A stretch of DNA of 64,000 nucleotides from Serripes groenlandicus (GCA_031761405.1 JASEVX010000010.1:13801447-13865446); one strand, 5' to 3'; positions 30,713-40,431 are shown, numbered from the stretch's first letter. The notes: a model not told the origin generated them from the letters alone. Program-made: numbers and translations.

Positions 30713-31132
30713 TTATCACATATATGCAAGACATTTAAGACTCAGGCTGGGCTGCGCATCCTCGGCATAGCTTTCATCTTCTGTTTGCATGTTGACTTCT
30801 CCGAGATGTAACTTCTGATAGACATTTAGAAGTGTAGCCCAACTGTTTTAACATATAACACCCATATGACATGCCGAAGTGGGAATGCAATAAGACTCCT
30901 GGTTCCCTGCAGCGACTCATTTCTATTTCTGTATATTCATTGGCAGACAAATCCACACCCTCGCCAAATGATTGGCTTTGAAGGTGAAACCGATATTTAT
31001 TAAAACCACAGCATGTAAGAAGGTGGAAATATTTCAAATGATTTAGTATATGAATTGTTTTATATGTTTAAATGCTTGTTTGATGCCGATTCAAACATGG
31101 ACTTAGTTATAACACAGCATTCCCTTGGTAAA

Positions 31133-31360
31133 TTAAACTGTCCCCACATGCAGATGCTTTTTGATGCATCTGCTGCTTTTTTAAAACATTGTGGCAAAAG
31201 GAGAAATTGCTCATTATGAGCAATTACTCCTCTTGCCTCAATGTTTTTAAGCTTATTCGTACGCTGTTTTTTTTTTTTATTTTAAGAAATTTTCCATATG
31301 TTTGACTAAATGTTTTCAAAGTCGTCTGCTACAAGTTAATTATCATGACACGGGTATACA
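31133..31360 (+). mobile_element. TTAA-1 MITE
   Basis: TTAAACTGTCCCCACATGCA; hairpin AAAGGAGAAATTGCTCATTA/TGAGCAATTACTCCTCTTGC; right CAAAGTCGTCTGCTACAAGT. The right terminus is mutated. Confidence 0.72.
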
Positions 31361-31577
31361 ATTCGTTATTCATTTCCGACATTCCAGAGCGCAAAGGAGT
31401 GAATCCACTACGATCATTTGTTTATGAAATTAAAGAAATAGACCCTCATACAGGCTGAATTTTACATTTGTTTTGAAGATGTTTCTAGCTGACGAATGAG
31501 ATGCATTTCCGTTTTGTCATCGTAAGAGGTGGTGTATGAGTTTAAACAGTTGGACCGCTTTATCGCCAGAAGTTATA

Positions 31578-31790
31578 CAAGAAGAATGTTGATGCAAAGC
31601 ATCAAAGACGCCGCGCATGATGTTGAAGCATGACTTAAAGGAAGCAGATGCAGTTCAGTACATTTAAATTACCTGTGCAAGCAGACAGGATGTAAATATT
31701 TCGAACAAGAAGGTCAAATGTACCTTTATTTTAAACAAGAAGGCCAATATGTGCCTATATTGCTCACCTGGCTACCATAGCCTATATTAA
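31578..31790 (+). repeat. Dispersed repeat, GATGC...GACGCCGCGC end
   Basis: TTGATGCAAAGCATCAAAGA, CGCCGCGC, AAGGAAGCAGATGCAGTTCA, ACCTGTGCAAGCAGACAGG, two AACAAGAAGG units and ATTGCTCACCTGG. The same sequence is inverted at 53283-53490. Confidence 0.65.
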
Positions 31791-32011
31791 AAGGTAACCA
31801 AGAGCAGAAAGGGTCAATGAATTACTTTTTTAATTGTATGTGGGATATTGAAGACAAAAGCAGCAGCAATACTACTTCCAATCATGCTTCAAGTGAATAT
31901 ACCTCCATAAATTAATCCTTTTCCCAGCATATTTTCAAGGGCCCCAGCTGAAAATGCGGTAAAATTCGTCTATACATGTGTAACAGGTAAATTGTTAACT
32001 ATTTTTCTGAT

Positions 32012-32278
32012 TTTGTACGTCAAGTGTTTACGCCGCTCACAATAAATGTTCAGTTCTATTACGGCGTGTCCTCGGTAAGATAAAAGAACTACTGGTTCAT
32101 CATTTATCCTGAGACCCTCCAACAAGTCAGTCGTAATGCTAACCCCCCACAATCCAGGGCGCAAAGGGGGGAAACCTATTGCTACCATCTTTAGAGTCTT
32201 TAAAATGACCCGATCGTGGATCGAACCCGCGACCTCCGGGAACGAGGCGGACGCTATAGTACTATATCACCGGGGCTA
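32012..32278 (-). mobile_element. SINE-1
   Basis: TTTACGCCGCTCACAATAAA, TTACGGCGTGTCCTCGGTAA, GACCCGATCGTGGATCGAAC (inverse B box), ending TATATCACCGGGGC. Confidence 0.7.
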
Positions 32279-32382
32279 TCCTATCAAAGTAGATCAGAGT
32301 AGCTACCATTCTAGTACTTCGTTATCCGTGGCTTTTATCTATGGTTACCACGAGCGAATGCTCTTGTGTGAATGTCTATAAT

Positions 32383-32510
32383 ATATGGTGTCAGAATAAA
32401 TGGACCGGTAGTACTGGTAACTTATCCAGAATACGCCGTGATGTAACTGAAACATTGTTGAAAGCGGCGTTAAACACCAAACAATCAATTTTCTCACGAC
32501 TACGTCGAGG
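32383..32510 (+). mobile_element. SINE-1 3' part
   Basis: GGTGTCAGAATAAATGGACC, GTAGTACTGGTAACTTATCC, ACGCCGTGATGTAACTGAAA, GAAAGCGGCGTTAAACACC, CAATCAATT tail. Confidence 0.7.
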
Positions 32511-32696
32511 AGCTCTTGCGACCAATAAAGATGACACTACTAAAATCAATTAGATAACAAACACGGTGAGGTATTATAAATTGCGTAGGTCACGCTGTAC
32601 CCCTAGATGGTATCATTTATAACATCAATGGGACCGCGGGAGGACAAAATGGGGCACTCAAAAAGTCATCGCGATGTTAACATTGCCCGTATACTC

Positions 32697-33042
32697 CAGG
32701 GGCGTAGCTTTGCAATAATCAATGTGTAGGCCGTATCGTGAGAAAATCAACATTGTGGACTCATGCGTAAAGTATCGACCCGGATCAGCCTAAGCATGCC
32801 ACACAGGCCTACCCGGATAGACACTTTTCGCCTCCTGTGGATTTTCTGTTTCAGGAATAACTACTCTATACATCTATCCCCTTAAGACAGAATGTGTCGG
32901 CCGGATCAGTCTGCGCGGACAGCGCAGGCTGATCTGGTCGATACATTACGCAGATGTCTATCGCCGCAGCTGCATTTTAGGGCATTTTGAGAAAAAATGT
33001 GTAGGCACGTGCCTACAGTGCCTCAAGGGAGCTACGCCCCTG
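32697..33042. mobile_element. Chimeric hAT-like MITE containing a GAGCC segment, copy 1
   Basis: Outer ends CAGGGGCGTAGCTTTGC and GGGAGCTACGCCCCTG are inverted and hAT-like. Inside (about 32730-32960) is a GAGCC element from its left end (GGCCGTATCGTGAGAAAATC) to CATTACGCAGATGTC, missing its right terminal repeat. Then comes host sequence with palindrome GTAGGCACGTGCCTAC. The same junctions recur at 61864-62207. Confidence 0.8.
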
Positions 33043-33059
33043 AACTCTATTCTTAAAGG

Positions 33060-33588
33060 GATCATGCCAAAGACTTGTAATTGCTGCCCTCCTTGGCCCG
33101 CATAGTTGCGGGGTCATATATCAGCTTTACGGCTGACTGGCTGGTTTCAGGATAACAGAAACCAGTAGGTTTCAGGATAACGGAAACCAGTAGGTTTCAG
33201 GATAACAGAAAACCAGTAGGTTTCAGGATAACAGAAACCAGTAGGTTTCAGGATAACGGAAACCAGTAGGTTTCAGGATAACGGAAATCAGTAGGTTTCA
33301 GGATAACGGAAACCAGTAGGTTTCAGTATAACGGAAACCAGTAGGTTTCAGGATAACGGAAACCAGTAGGTTTCAGGATAACGGAAACCAGTAGGTTTCA
33401 GGATAACGGAAACCAGTAGGTTTCAGGATAACGGAAAACCAGTAGGTTTCAGGATAACAGAAAACCAGTAGGTTTCAGGATTACAGAAACCAGTAGGACT
33501 GGTAACTTTTCAAGGAGACACACACCGTGATATTACTATAAAGAATGTGGTTAAAAGCGGCGTAAAACACCAAACAATCAATCAATCA
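33060..33588 (+). mobile_element. SINE-1 with internal minisatellite
   Basis: It begins in the body (ATCATGCCAAAGACTTGTAA, head missing) and continues to CTGACTGGCTGG. It then expands as a 25-bp tandem and resumes at GACTGGTAACTTTTCAAGG with the normal tail AAAGCGGCGTAAAACACCAA and CAATCAATCAATCAA. Confidence 0.8.
33145..33497 (+). repeat. 25-bp minisatellite x ~14 inside SINE-1
   Basis: Unit GGTTTCAGGATAACGGAAAC plus CAGTA, with A/G variants (ACAGA or ACGGA) and occasional one-base insertions. It matches the SINE-1 segment GGTGTCAGGATAAATGGACCAGTA, so it grew from the element itself. Confidence 0.9.
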
Positions 33589-34058
33589 ACTAAACTTCAA
33601 GATTATATATGAGCTACCTTATCTTCATTGTTTGCAATGACTCATGGATATTCGCAACGAATAGTATTATTAAGATCTGCGTAATGTATCGTGCATTGTC
33701 GCTTGACTAACATTGGTAACGTGTTAAAAGTAAAACGTAGCTTACAGGACAAATTACGCCAAATACATCCGCTGTCATACTGATTAATCTACACCCAAAT
33801 AGTCCCTTAAAAAATAGTCCCTAAAAAACCTTGCTTGCGTAGAAATGAGTGAATACCATCAACAGAATGCATTGAATATATGACTTTGAGTTTAAAATCA
33901 TTTTAAATGTATATAGGATGCACTGGAAATGATTGATTTGATCACTGTTAGTATTTTGACCTTGTTTGTGAAAGTGAAAGTAGAGAATGCTAAGCTTGGT
34001 CGAAAATGACGGTAAACATTTTTGCCTGGTGAATATTCTTTCTTGCATAATGCATGAC

Positions 34059-34083
34059 CCCCCCCCCCCCCCCCCCCCCCCCC
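34059..34083. repeat. Poly-C tract
   Basis: About 25 consecutive C before AGTGTAGC. Length is likely unreliable in assembly. It creates a false poly-Gly frame on the minus strand. Confidence 0.9.
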
Positions 34084-34084
34084 A

Positions 34085-34144
34085 GTGTAGCAAAAGTCGT
34101 CTGCTGCATAGGTGTCCGTACTGTCTGTATGTTAAAAAGGGTTG
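34085..34144 (+). mobile_element. TTAA-1 3' terminus
   Basis: CAAAAGTCGTCTGCTGCATA and TCTGTATGTTAAAAAGGGTT. Confidence 0.55.
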
Positions 34145-34218
34145 AACCAACTGACTAACAGTCTGTGTGGCAAGGAAGCCAGCTCCCTCGAATGATGTGT
34201 GGAGTACTGGTGCTAGAC
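34145..34218 (+). mobile_element. SINE-2 body fragment
   Basis: AACCAACTGACTAACAGTCT, GTGTGGCAAGGAAGCCAGCT and GTGTGGAGTACTGGTG match the plus-strand SINE-2 at 45744. Confidence 0.5.
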
Positions 34219-34248
34219 ATCCATGATGCAAATGTCAGATGATTTGGA

Positions 34249-34417
34249 ACCACCTCGATGGTGCAGTGGTAAAGCGTCCACTTCGGGTGCGAGAGGTCGT
34301 TTGGTTCGATCTATAGATCCCCGGCCGGGTCATACGAAAGACTTTTAAATTGGTAGTAATGACTGACTGGCTTTGAGACAAATGGACCATTAATATTGAG
34401 GAAACACCGTGATATAC

Positions 34418-34452
<35 letters not shown>

Positions 34453-34694
34453 TTATCTTTATTTTTTAAGGTAACATCTAAGACACATACAGACAATTTA
34501 ACAATGGCTATACATATCTTATTTTCATATGGCCTTCAAAAGTATAACACACACACAAACATTACATTTAACAACATGCAAATTTCAATGAAACATTATG
34601 GCATGAAGTACAACTATAATTAATTTTCAATCATGTGAAGAAACTGAACAATTGTTGAAAGCAGCGTTAAACACCAAACAATCAATCAATCAAT
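34249..34694 (+). mobile_element. SINE-1 interrupted by another insertion
   Basis: The head has CCTCGATGGTGCAGTGGTAA and TTGGTTCGATC. The body runs to ACACCGTGATATAC; the tail resumes at AACTGAACAATTGTTGAAAG and CAATCAATCAATCAA. About 220 bp of unrelated sequence separates CGTGATATA from ACTGAA, which are contiguous in intact copies. Confidence 0.75.
34418..34637 (-). mobile_element. Inserted AT-rich element with (ATT)n tail
   Basis: It begins with 11 or so AAT triplets, then ATTATCTTTATTTTTTAAGG and AATGGCTATACATATC. A triplet tail at one end suggests the 3' end of a minus-strand LINE-type insertion; no coding part remains. Confidence 0.5.
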
Positions 34695-34849
34695 CAAGCA
34701 GATGATTTGGCCGCCGTGATATTTAAAACTTAGATATCATTTCAACGGCATTAATATTCAATCTTTGAAATATATTGCAATAAGTGGGGGGCACTGAACG
34801 CGATGACGAGACAACGTTGCGAAGATTTAACCAGAGCTCTCAACTTTAC

Positions 34850-35010
34850 CCTTTTCCCACGTACAGCAAATCTGCAGCAGGCGACCTAAAAACATGACTA
34901 GGCAAAAAATATGGAAAGTATGTCTAAATGAAATTATAAGTATTGAATAGAGATGAAGAAATAGCGAGACATCGTTTTCAGAATGTGTCTGTTGCAGATC
35001 CGTCGACATG
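34850..35010 (+). mobile_element. TTAA-1, degraded
   Basis: CCCTTTTCCCACGTACAGCA, TCTGCAGCAGGCGACC, AAAATATGGAAAGTATGTCT, then CGTTTTCAGAATGTGTCTGT. Confidence 0.6.
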
Positions 35011-35105
35011 TGGCTATATTGCCCTTCTTAATTCATTATACTTCAGTAAAGCGATGCAGTGATAAAATCAAGAAAACTGCTGCTATGCTGTTTTCAAAGG
35101 GCGTG

Positions 35106-35377
35106 ATATGGGTCGTCCCGTGAGAAAAACCAACATAATGGTCTCTGCGTAATGTATCGACCCAGATCAGCCTGCGCAGTCCGCACAGGCTAATCCGGGC
35201 CGACACATTCCGTCTTAGGGGGTTAGAGGTATAGAGTAATGATTTCTGAAACAGAAAATCCACAGGAGGCGAAACTTGTTTGTCCGGGTTAGCCTGTGCG
35301 GCATGCTTATGCTGATCCGTGTCGATACTTTACGCAGAGTCCACAATGTTGATTTTCTTGCGGGACGGCTCATATAG
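35106..35377 (+). mobile_element. GAGCC-family MITE
   Basis: ATGGGTCGTCCCGTGAGAAA to TTTTCTTGCGGGACGGCTCA. Both subterminal hairpins are present (ATCAGCCTGCGCAGTCC and TTAGCCTGTGCGGCATGC). Confidence 0.85.
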
Positions 35378-35575
35378 TTCGAGTTCAACGATATACTCGA
35401 ATTATCCGATGTTCGAGTGAACTCGAGTCAACGCAAGTAGGTGTTCGTGCTTTGAATCACGAAATGTGCAAAATTAAATAAAATGTAGGCGATTAAGGTA
35501 AAATAAAGTGTGACAAATTGGTCAAATTTATAAACATTTTTATTGACATTCTCAATCTTTTGTTGTAATTTTCTT

Positions 35576-35781
35576 TTAACCCTTTCCCTCATGAAGACGC
35601 ATTTTGACGAATCTGCAGGAGAAGATATGTGTAAAACCTTGTGACAAAAGGGTAAATTGCTCATAATGAGGGATTTCTCCATTTGCCGCAATGTTTTCAA
35701 CTCCATTCCATTGTTATACTATTATTTAAAGAGATTGTTCAAAGTCGTCTACTGAAGATTTGCACGTGGGAAATGGGTAAT
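35576..35781 (+). mobile_element. TTAA-1 MITE
   Basis: TTAACCCTTTCCCTCATGAA; hairpin GGTAAATTGCTCATAATGAG/GGATTTCTCC; right end GCACGTGGGAAATGGGTAA. Confidence 0.72.
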
Positions 35782-35913
35782 GCTCAAAGGTGACATAGTA
35801 CAAACACATATTCATAGGTTATCAAATCCAAACTGTGATTTTAGCATTTTAAAACCCATTTGATCTTTTTTTTTTTTTTTTTCGTATCAATTTTTCATTA
35901 ATTTCAATTGCAG

Positions 35914-36188
35914 CGTGCATTTCAGTCAATAACGATGACAGGCGGCTAGAGTTTGAATACCGTCTCAACCATTTGTTGTGCGCTTCAAACAGAAAGGTTC
36001 AGTCAATGACGAAAGACAGACAAATGCAGGACGTCAAAGATCATACAGATGACCAGTGTGAACGGAAATCATCTGATCTGGGATTGCAATCGTCGACCAC
36101 AAGTTACAGAAGACTTCCAGCATATTATAGCACACATAATATTTTTGATCATGTAGCACGGATGGGACAAGTAGATCTTCACGGGTGA
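35914..36188 (+). CDS. Orphan terminal exon of an unrecognised gene
   Basis: A T-rich tract and TTTCAATTGCAG form a textbook acceptor ending at 35913. The frame then stays open for 91 codons to TGA at 36186. The first two bases complete a codon from an unseen upstream exon. The peptide begins CISVNNDDRRLEFEYRLNHL and contains MQDVKDHTDDQCERKSSDLG and YRRLPAYYSTHNIFDHVARM. It is charged and hydrophilic with no membrane segment, like a cytoplasmic tail or disordered C-terminus (inference). It overlaps no repeat found here, unlike most open frames in the window. No upstream partner exon was found between 25.3 and 35.9 kb, so the intron may be long or the exon a relic. Confidence 0.55.
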
Positions 36189-36640
36189 CATACACAAATG
36201 CTCCTGTGGCTGGCAGGCACTCAATACGAACGGCAGTCGCAGTTAGACCCTTGCATGAACCGTACGAGCCAACTAAACGGGTCTAAACCTATCAGACCAA
36301 TTCAACTCTTGGGCTCAAGCAGGTGGGTTGGTATTGGTTGCATACCTTATATCATTTTATATCAGTGTAAGTATAAGTTATGGGACCAATATCGTCTTTC
36401 CTCTCCATATATGACCCAGCTGTTTAAATCGGTGAAAAGTCCTAAATTACAAACACAACCTTGATTTTTTTTTCCTGGATCCCGGCTTATCTTTAGTTGT
36501 GTCACAACGCCGTCAGTTATCCAATCATCTGCGGAAAATGCATTTCCGGTCTCATCGCGAATCTTACAAGCGCATTTTACGACTTCCTAAAGTAGAGAAG
36601 CATCAACATTGTGTAAAGATGTAATAAAGCTTTCACGTGC
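36189..36640 (+). other. Probable 3' UTR / flank
   Basis: Repeat-free sequence after the orphan exon stop; the 88-codon open frame at 36198 has no splice support. Confidence 0.4.
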
Positions 36641-36641
36641 G

Positions 36642-36858
36642 TACATCAACTTGATAACATGTGACGCTTTCATACATCAACTTGATAACATGTGACGCTT
36701 TCATACATCAACTTGATAACATGTGACGCTTTCATACATCAACTTGATAACATGTGACGCTTTCATACATCAACTTGATAACATGTGACGCTTTCATACA
36801 TCAACTTGATAACATGTGACGCTTTCATACATCAACTTGATAACATGTGACGCTTTCA
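36642..36858 (+). repeat. 31-bp tandem repeat x7, homogeneous
   Basis: Seven copies of TACATCAACTTGATAACATG plus TGACGCTTTCA. By eye all are identical. ATCAACTTGAT is a near palindrome within each unit. Confidence 0.95.
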
Positions 36859-36894
36859 TATTTAAAACCAAACTTTACTATAAGCTTTGAATAA

Positions 36895-37162
36895 TTGAGC
36901 CGGCCCGCGAAAAAACCAACATTGCGGACTCTGCGTAAAGTATCGACCTGGATCAGCCTTAGCATGCCGCTCAGGCTTACCCGGATAGACACTTTTCGCC
37001 TCTTGTGGATTTTCTGTCTCAGGAATCATTTCTCTATACATCTATCCCCCTGAGACGGAACGTGTCGGCCCGGATCAGTCTGCGCGGACAGCGCAGGCTG
37101 ATCCGGGTCGATACATTACGCAGATGCCGAAATGTTGGTTACATCGCGGGACGGCTCATATA
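36895..37162 (-). mobile_element. GAGCC-family MITE
   Basis: TTGAGCCGGCCCGCGAAAAA to CATCGCGGGACGGCTCATAT. Internal order GCATGCCGC then GCGCGGACAGCGC marks minus orientation. Confidence 0.85.
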
Positions 37163-37235
37163 ATGTCTTTTTACTACTAGTTTGAATAACGTCAGACAAA
37201 CACAGTGGTATAGGATACAAATGACGGCCTCTATA

Positions 37236-37496
37236 GTTTAGTGTTTTACGCATGCTTTCAACAATATTTCAGTTATATCAAGTCTTTCCATGATAAGTTA
37301 ACAGTACAGTACTACTGGTCCAGTTATCCAAACACCAGCCAGTCAGGGTAATGCGAACCCCGCAACCCTTAGCTCCAAGGAGGGCAGCCATTACTGCCAA
37401 TTTGTTTAAGTCTTTTGTATGACTCGGTCTGGGATCGAGCCCGCGACCTCCGCACCCGGGGCGGACACTCTACTGCTACACCACTGAGTCGGTTTG
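37236..37496 (-). mobile_element. SINE-1
   Basis: GTGTTTTACGCATGCTTTCA, TACAGTACTACTGGTCC, TGGGATCGAGCCCGCGACC (inverse B box), CTACACCACTGAGTCGG. Confidence 0.78.
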
Positions 37497-37770
37497 ATCT
37501 CTAGAGAAGGACACCCGGGTTTGATACCAGGTCGGTTCATGCGTTCAAAGATATTGCATTATGAAAGATGCAACCGTGTCAGTATGACATTGTCGGTGGT
37601 ACTGGTAAATCAGTATGACATTGTCGGTGGCACTGGTAAATCAGTTTTACATTATCGGTGGTACTGCTAAATCAGTATGACATTACTGGTAAATTACCAT
37701 GGAAACGTCAACCGTGATATGACTGGAATAGTGTTGAAGATGGGGTAAATCACCATTCAAAACATATTTA
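37497..37770 (+). mobile_element. SINE-1 with internal 31-bp tandem
   Basis: The head remnant is GGGTTTGATACCAGGTCGGT and the tail ACCGTGATATGACTGGAATA, GTTGAAGATGGGGTAAATCACC. Between them lies a tandem at 37579-37690. Confidence 0.65.
37579..37690 (+). repeat. 31-bp tandem x ~3.5 inside SINE-1
   Basis: CAGTATGACATTGTCGGTGG plus TACTGGTAAAT, three near-complete copies and one partial. It contains the SINE-1 TACTGGTAA motif. Confidence 0.8.
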
Positions 37771-37774
37771 AATC

Positions 37775-38033
37775 TCGAGACAAAACCAACATTGTGAACA
37801 TTGCGTAAATTATCGACCTGGATCAGCCTACGCATGCCGTGCAGGCTTACCCGGATAGACACTTTTCGCCTTCTGTGGATTTTCTGTTTCAGGAATCATT
37901 ACACTATACCTCTTTCCCGCTGAGACGGAATGTGTCGGCCCGGGTCAGTCTGCGCGAACTGCGCAGGCTGATCTGGATCGCTACATTACGCAGATGCCAT
38001 TATGTTGGTCTTCTCGCGGGACGGCTCATATAA
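37775..38033 (-). mobile_element. GAGCC-family MITE, left end worn
   Basis: CTCGAGACAAAACCAACATT to TTCTCGCGGGACGGCTCATA. CGTGCAGGCTTACCCGGATA precedes GCGCGAACTGCGCAGGCTGA. Confidence 0.8.
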
Positions 38034-38107
38034 ACAAAGGGATAAAGACAGATATAGGTAAACATATGCTTCAATGACACCTGTATAAAAATACATGTTT
38101 CTTTTAC

Positions 38108-38225
38108 CCCTTTTCCCACACACGAACAAATTTACGAAAGACGATTTATAGGGTATTGTTGCAAAAAGAGAAATTGATCATGTTGAGCAATGTCTCCTTC
38201 TGTCACAATGATTTCAATGTTGCAT
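38108..38225 (+). mobile_element. TTAA-1, shortened
   Basis: CCCCTTTTCCCACACACGAA; hairpin AAAGAGAAATTGATCATGTT/GAGCAATGTCTCC. Confidence 0.55.
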
Positions 38226-38389
38226 TATCCTCCTAACATGAAAATCGAAATTCGAAATTGTCCAACAAGCGCAGATCTAGATCAGCCTTTGCATCTGTGG
38301 CGTCTGAACAGGATACTCCTTGTTTGCTAGTTTAAAGACTCGTACTTCCGGTACAAAGTCGTGTCCTACTGTATTCCAACAGGCCTCAG

Positions 38390-38450
38390 CGGTGTATTGG
38401 TAATGCGTTCGTCTCGGGTGCGCGAGGTCGCGGGTTCGATTTATTCCAAA
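38390..38450 (+). mobile_element. SINE-1 head only
   Basis: GGCCTCAGCGGTGTATTGGT, TCGCGGGTTCGATTTATTCC. It stops just after the B box. Confidence 0.55.
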
Positions 38451-38503
38451 AATGGCCATTGTCAAGCGGATCCGTCGTTAATGACTATGATTATCAACAG
38501 GCT

Positions 38504-38941
38504 ATTACCGGCCTTCGACAGGAAACTATCGATATTTATCTACGTTGCTCGAGATGTTTAAAAGTCGTGCATAGCTGGATAACCAAATGCCGTTTGAAGA
38601 CGCATACACTAGAATAAGGGCCAAATAGCTTTACTGCACGTCAGACATGAAAGCGTAAAACTGTCCTGTGTCTGGTTTATCAACTCTTTCCCGAATGCAG
38701 AATCGATTATAGCATATTTGCAATTACCGGCCTTCGACAGGAAACTATCGATATTTATCTACGTTGCTCGAGATGTTTAAAAGTCGTGCATAGCTGGATA
38801 ACCAAATGCCGTTTGAAGACGCATACACTAGAATAAGGGCCAAATAGCTTTACTGCACGTCAGACATGAAAGCGTAAAACTGTCCTGTGTCTGGTTTATC
38901 AACTCTTTCCCGAATGCAGAATCGATTATAGCATATTTGCA
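38504..38941 (+). repeat. Exact 219-bp direct duplication
   Basis: Units 38504-38722 and 38723-38941 both start ATTACCGGCCTTCGACAGGA and end TTATAGCATATTTGCA. No difference was found by eye. The unit includes the left end of a TTAA-1 MITE (CAACTCTTTCCCGAATGCAG), which continues only after the second copy. Confidence 0.95.
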
Positions 38942-39144
38942 GATGACGATATTTTAAACCAATGTGGCAAAAAAAAAAAATTGGCGAAATTGATCAAGAT
39001 GAGCAATTTCTACTTTTCACACAAATATCTTTTTATATCTTAAATTAATGACTCTTTAATCTATAGAGATGTTCCACATCATGTTTATCGAGATATTCTT
39101 TATCAGTCGTCGTCTGCAGATTTCGTGTATGTCGGAAAGTATAA
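38902..39144 (+). mobile_element. TTAA-1 MITE, 5' end duplicated
   Basis: CAACTCTTTCCCGAATGCAG, hairpin TTGGCGAAATTGATCAAGAT/GAGCAATTTCTAC, AGTCGTCGTCTGCAGATTTC, TATGTCGGAAAGTATAA. Confidence 0.65.
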
Positions 39145-39608
39145 AAATAAAAAAAAGAATAGAAAAAAGAAATATCCCTTATGAAGCGGATCCATAAATT
39201 ATGTGGTTATTACCAGGCCATTATCGGCCGACGAAAGAAAAACTTTATAAAACTATCGAAATGGCATTAACTTGACAGATTAATGCCGTAATTTTATCAA
39301 GTACTTTTTTTTCTTCAGACGTGGCATGAGAAACGGGGTTTCTTCTACAAAAGTAGGTCGAATACGTCTCTTCTAAGATGTTTATCAGAGGTTTTTGTAA
39401 TCAGAGTTTAGAAAGTGCATTTAAAAACTTGTATGTTAAATGAAAACGAGCCTTTTCAAAGTTGAAGCCAAATGGGTTGTTTAAAATGATCTAAAACTTA
39501 TTATGATAAAGAAAAACATAGAATAGTTTTATAAGTGCTTACCTTAGCAAAACGTTATGTTTCGACAGATAGAACTATATATGTAAAGTGTAAAGTGATG
39601 TCATGTGA

Positions 39609-40047
39609 TTTAACCCTTTCCCACATACAGCATGTCTGCAGCAGACGACCTTGAAAACGTAAAAGGAAGATATATGGACAATCTCTATGGTATAACATGA
39701 GACTTTTAACTAGTTCCTCCTTACAGTCGCAATATGACGCTTAGGGTTGCAGGGTTATATAACTTCAAAGAAAATATATGGAAAATCTCTATGGTATAAC
39801 ATGAGACTTTTAACTATTTCTTACTTACAGTCGCAGTATGGTGTATCCTCAGCCGACGACTTTAGAATACATTGTGGCAAAAGGAGAAACTGCTCATCAT
39901 GAACACTTTACTATTTTTCACAATGTTTTCCACACAATTTTTAAAATAACCATACATGTAGTTTCTTTTACAGATATTTTCCATATTTTTGCCTAGCTAT
40001 TTTCGAAGTCGTCTGCTGCAGATTCGTTGTATGCGGAACACGATTAA
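39609..40047 (+). mobile_element. TTAA-1 MITE with ~106-bp internal duplication
   Basis: TTAACCCTTTCCCACATACA at the left; ATCTCTATGGTATAACATGA with ACTTTTAACTA occurs twice (39681 and 39787). The hairpin follows, and the right end is GTATGCGGAACACGATTAA. Confidence 0.72.
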
Positions 40048-40158
40048 AGATTGAATAAAATCTTTCTTGGTCAATGTCTCTTTGTCATCCATACGTTAAC
40101 AAAATGACGTAGACTGTCTTGAACCCCTGTTCTACCGAATGCGACTTTGATAAACAAA

Positions 40159-40431
40159 TATATGAGCCGTCCCGTAAGAAAACCAACATTATGACCTCTG
40201 CGTAATATATCGGTCCAGATAAGCCTGCGCAGTCCACACAGTCTGATCCGGGCCGATACATTCCGTCTCAGGGGGATAGAGGTATAGAGTAATGATTCCT
40301 GAAACAGAAAATCCACAGAAGGCGAAAAGTGTCTATCTGGGGTAAGCCTGCGAGGCATGCTTAGGCTGATCCGGTTCGATACTTTACGCAGATACCACAA
40401 TGTTGGTTTTCTCGTGGGACGGCTCATATAG
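40159..40431 (+). mobile_element. GAGCC-family MITE, near consensus
   Basis: ATATGAGCCGTCCCGTAAGA to CTCGTGGGACGGCTCATAT. The ends are almost perfectly inverted for about 30 bp through CCAACATTATG/CACAATGTTGG. Confidence 0.88.

Noticed and set aside
31388..31458. Possible tiny terminal exon after TTCCGACATTCCAG (RKGVNPLRSFVYEIKEIDPH)
   Set aside because: The acceptor is good, but 23 codons with no partner exon is too little evidence.
33821..34231. 136-codon minus-strand frame with a poly-Gly run
   Set aside because: The glycines come from the poly-C tract, and the rest crosses TTAA-1 and SINE-2 pieces.
36640..36860. CRISPR-like regular repeats
   Set aside because: The 31-bp units are directly adjacent with no spacers, and the genome is eukaryotic.
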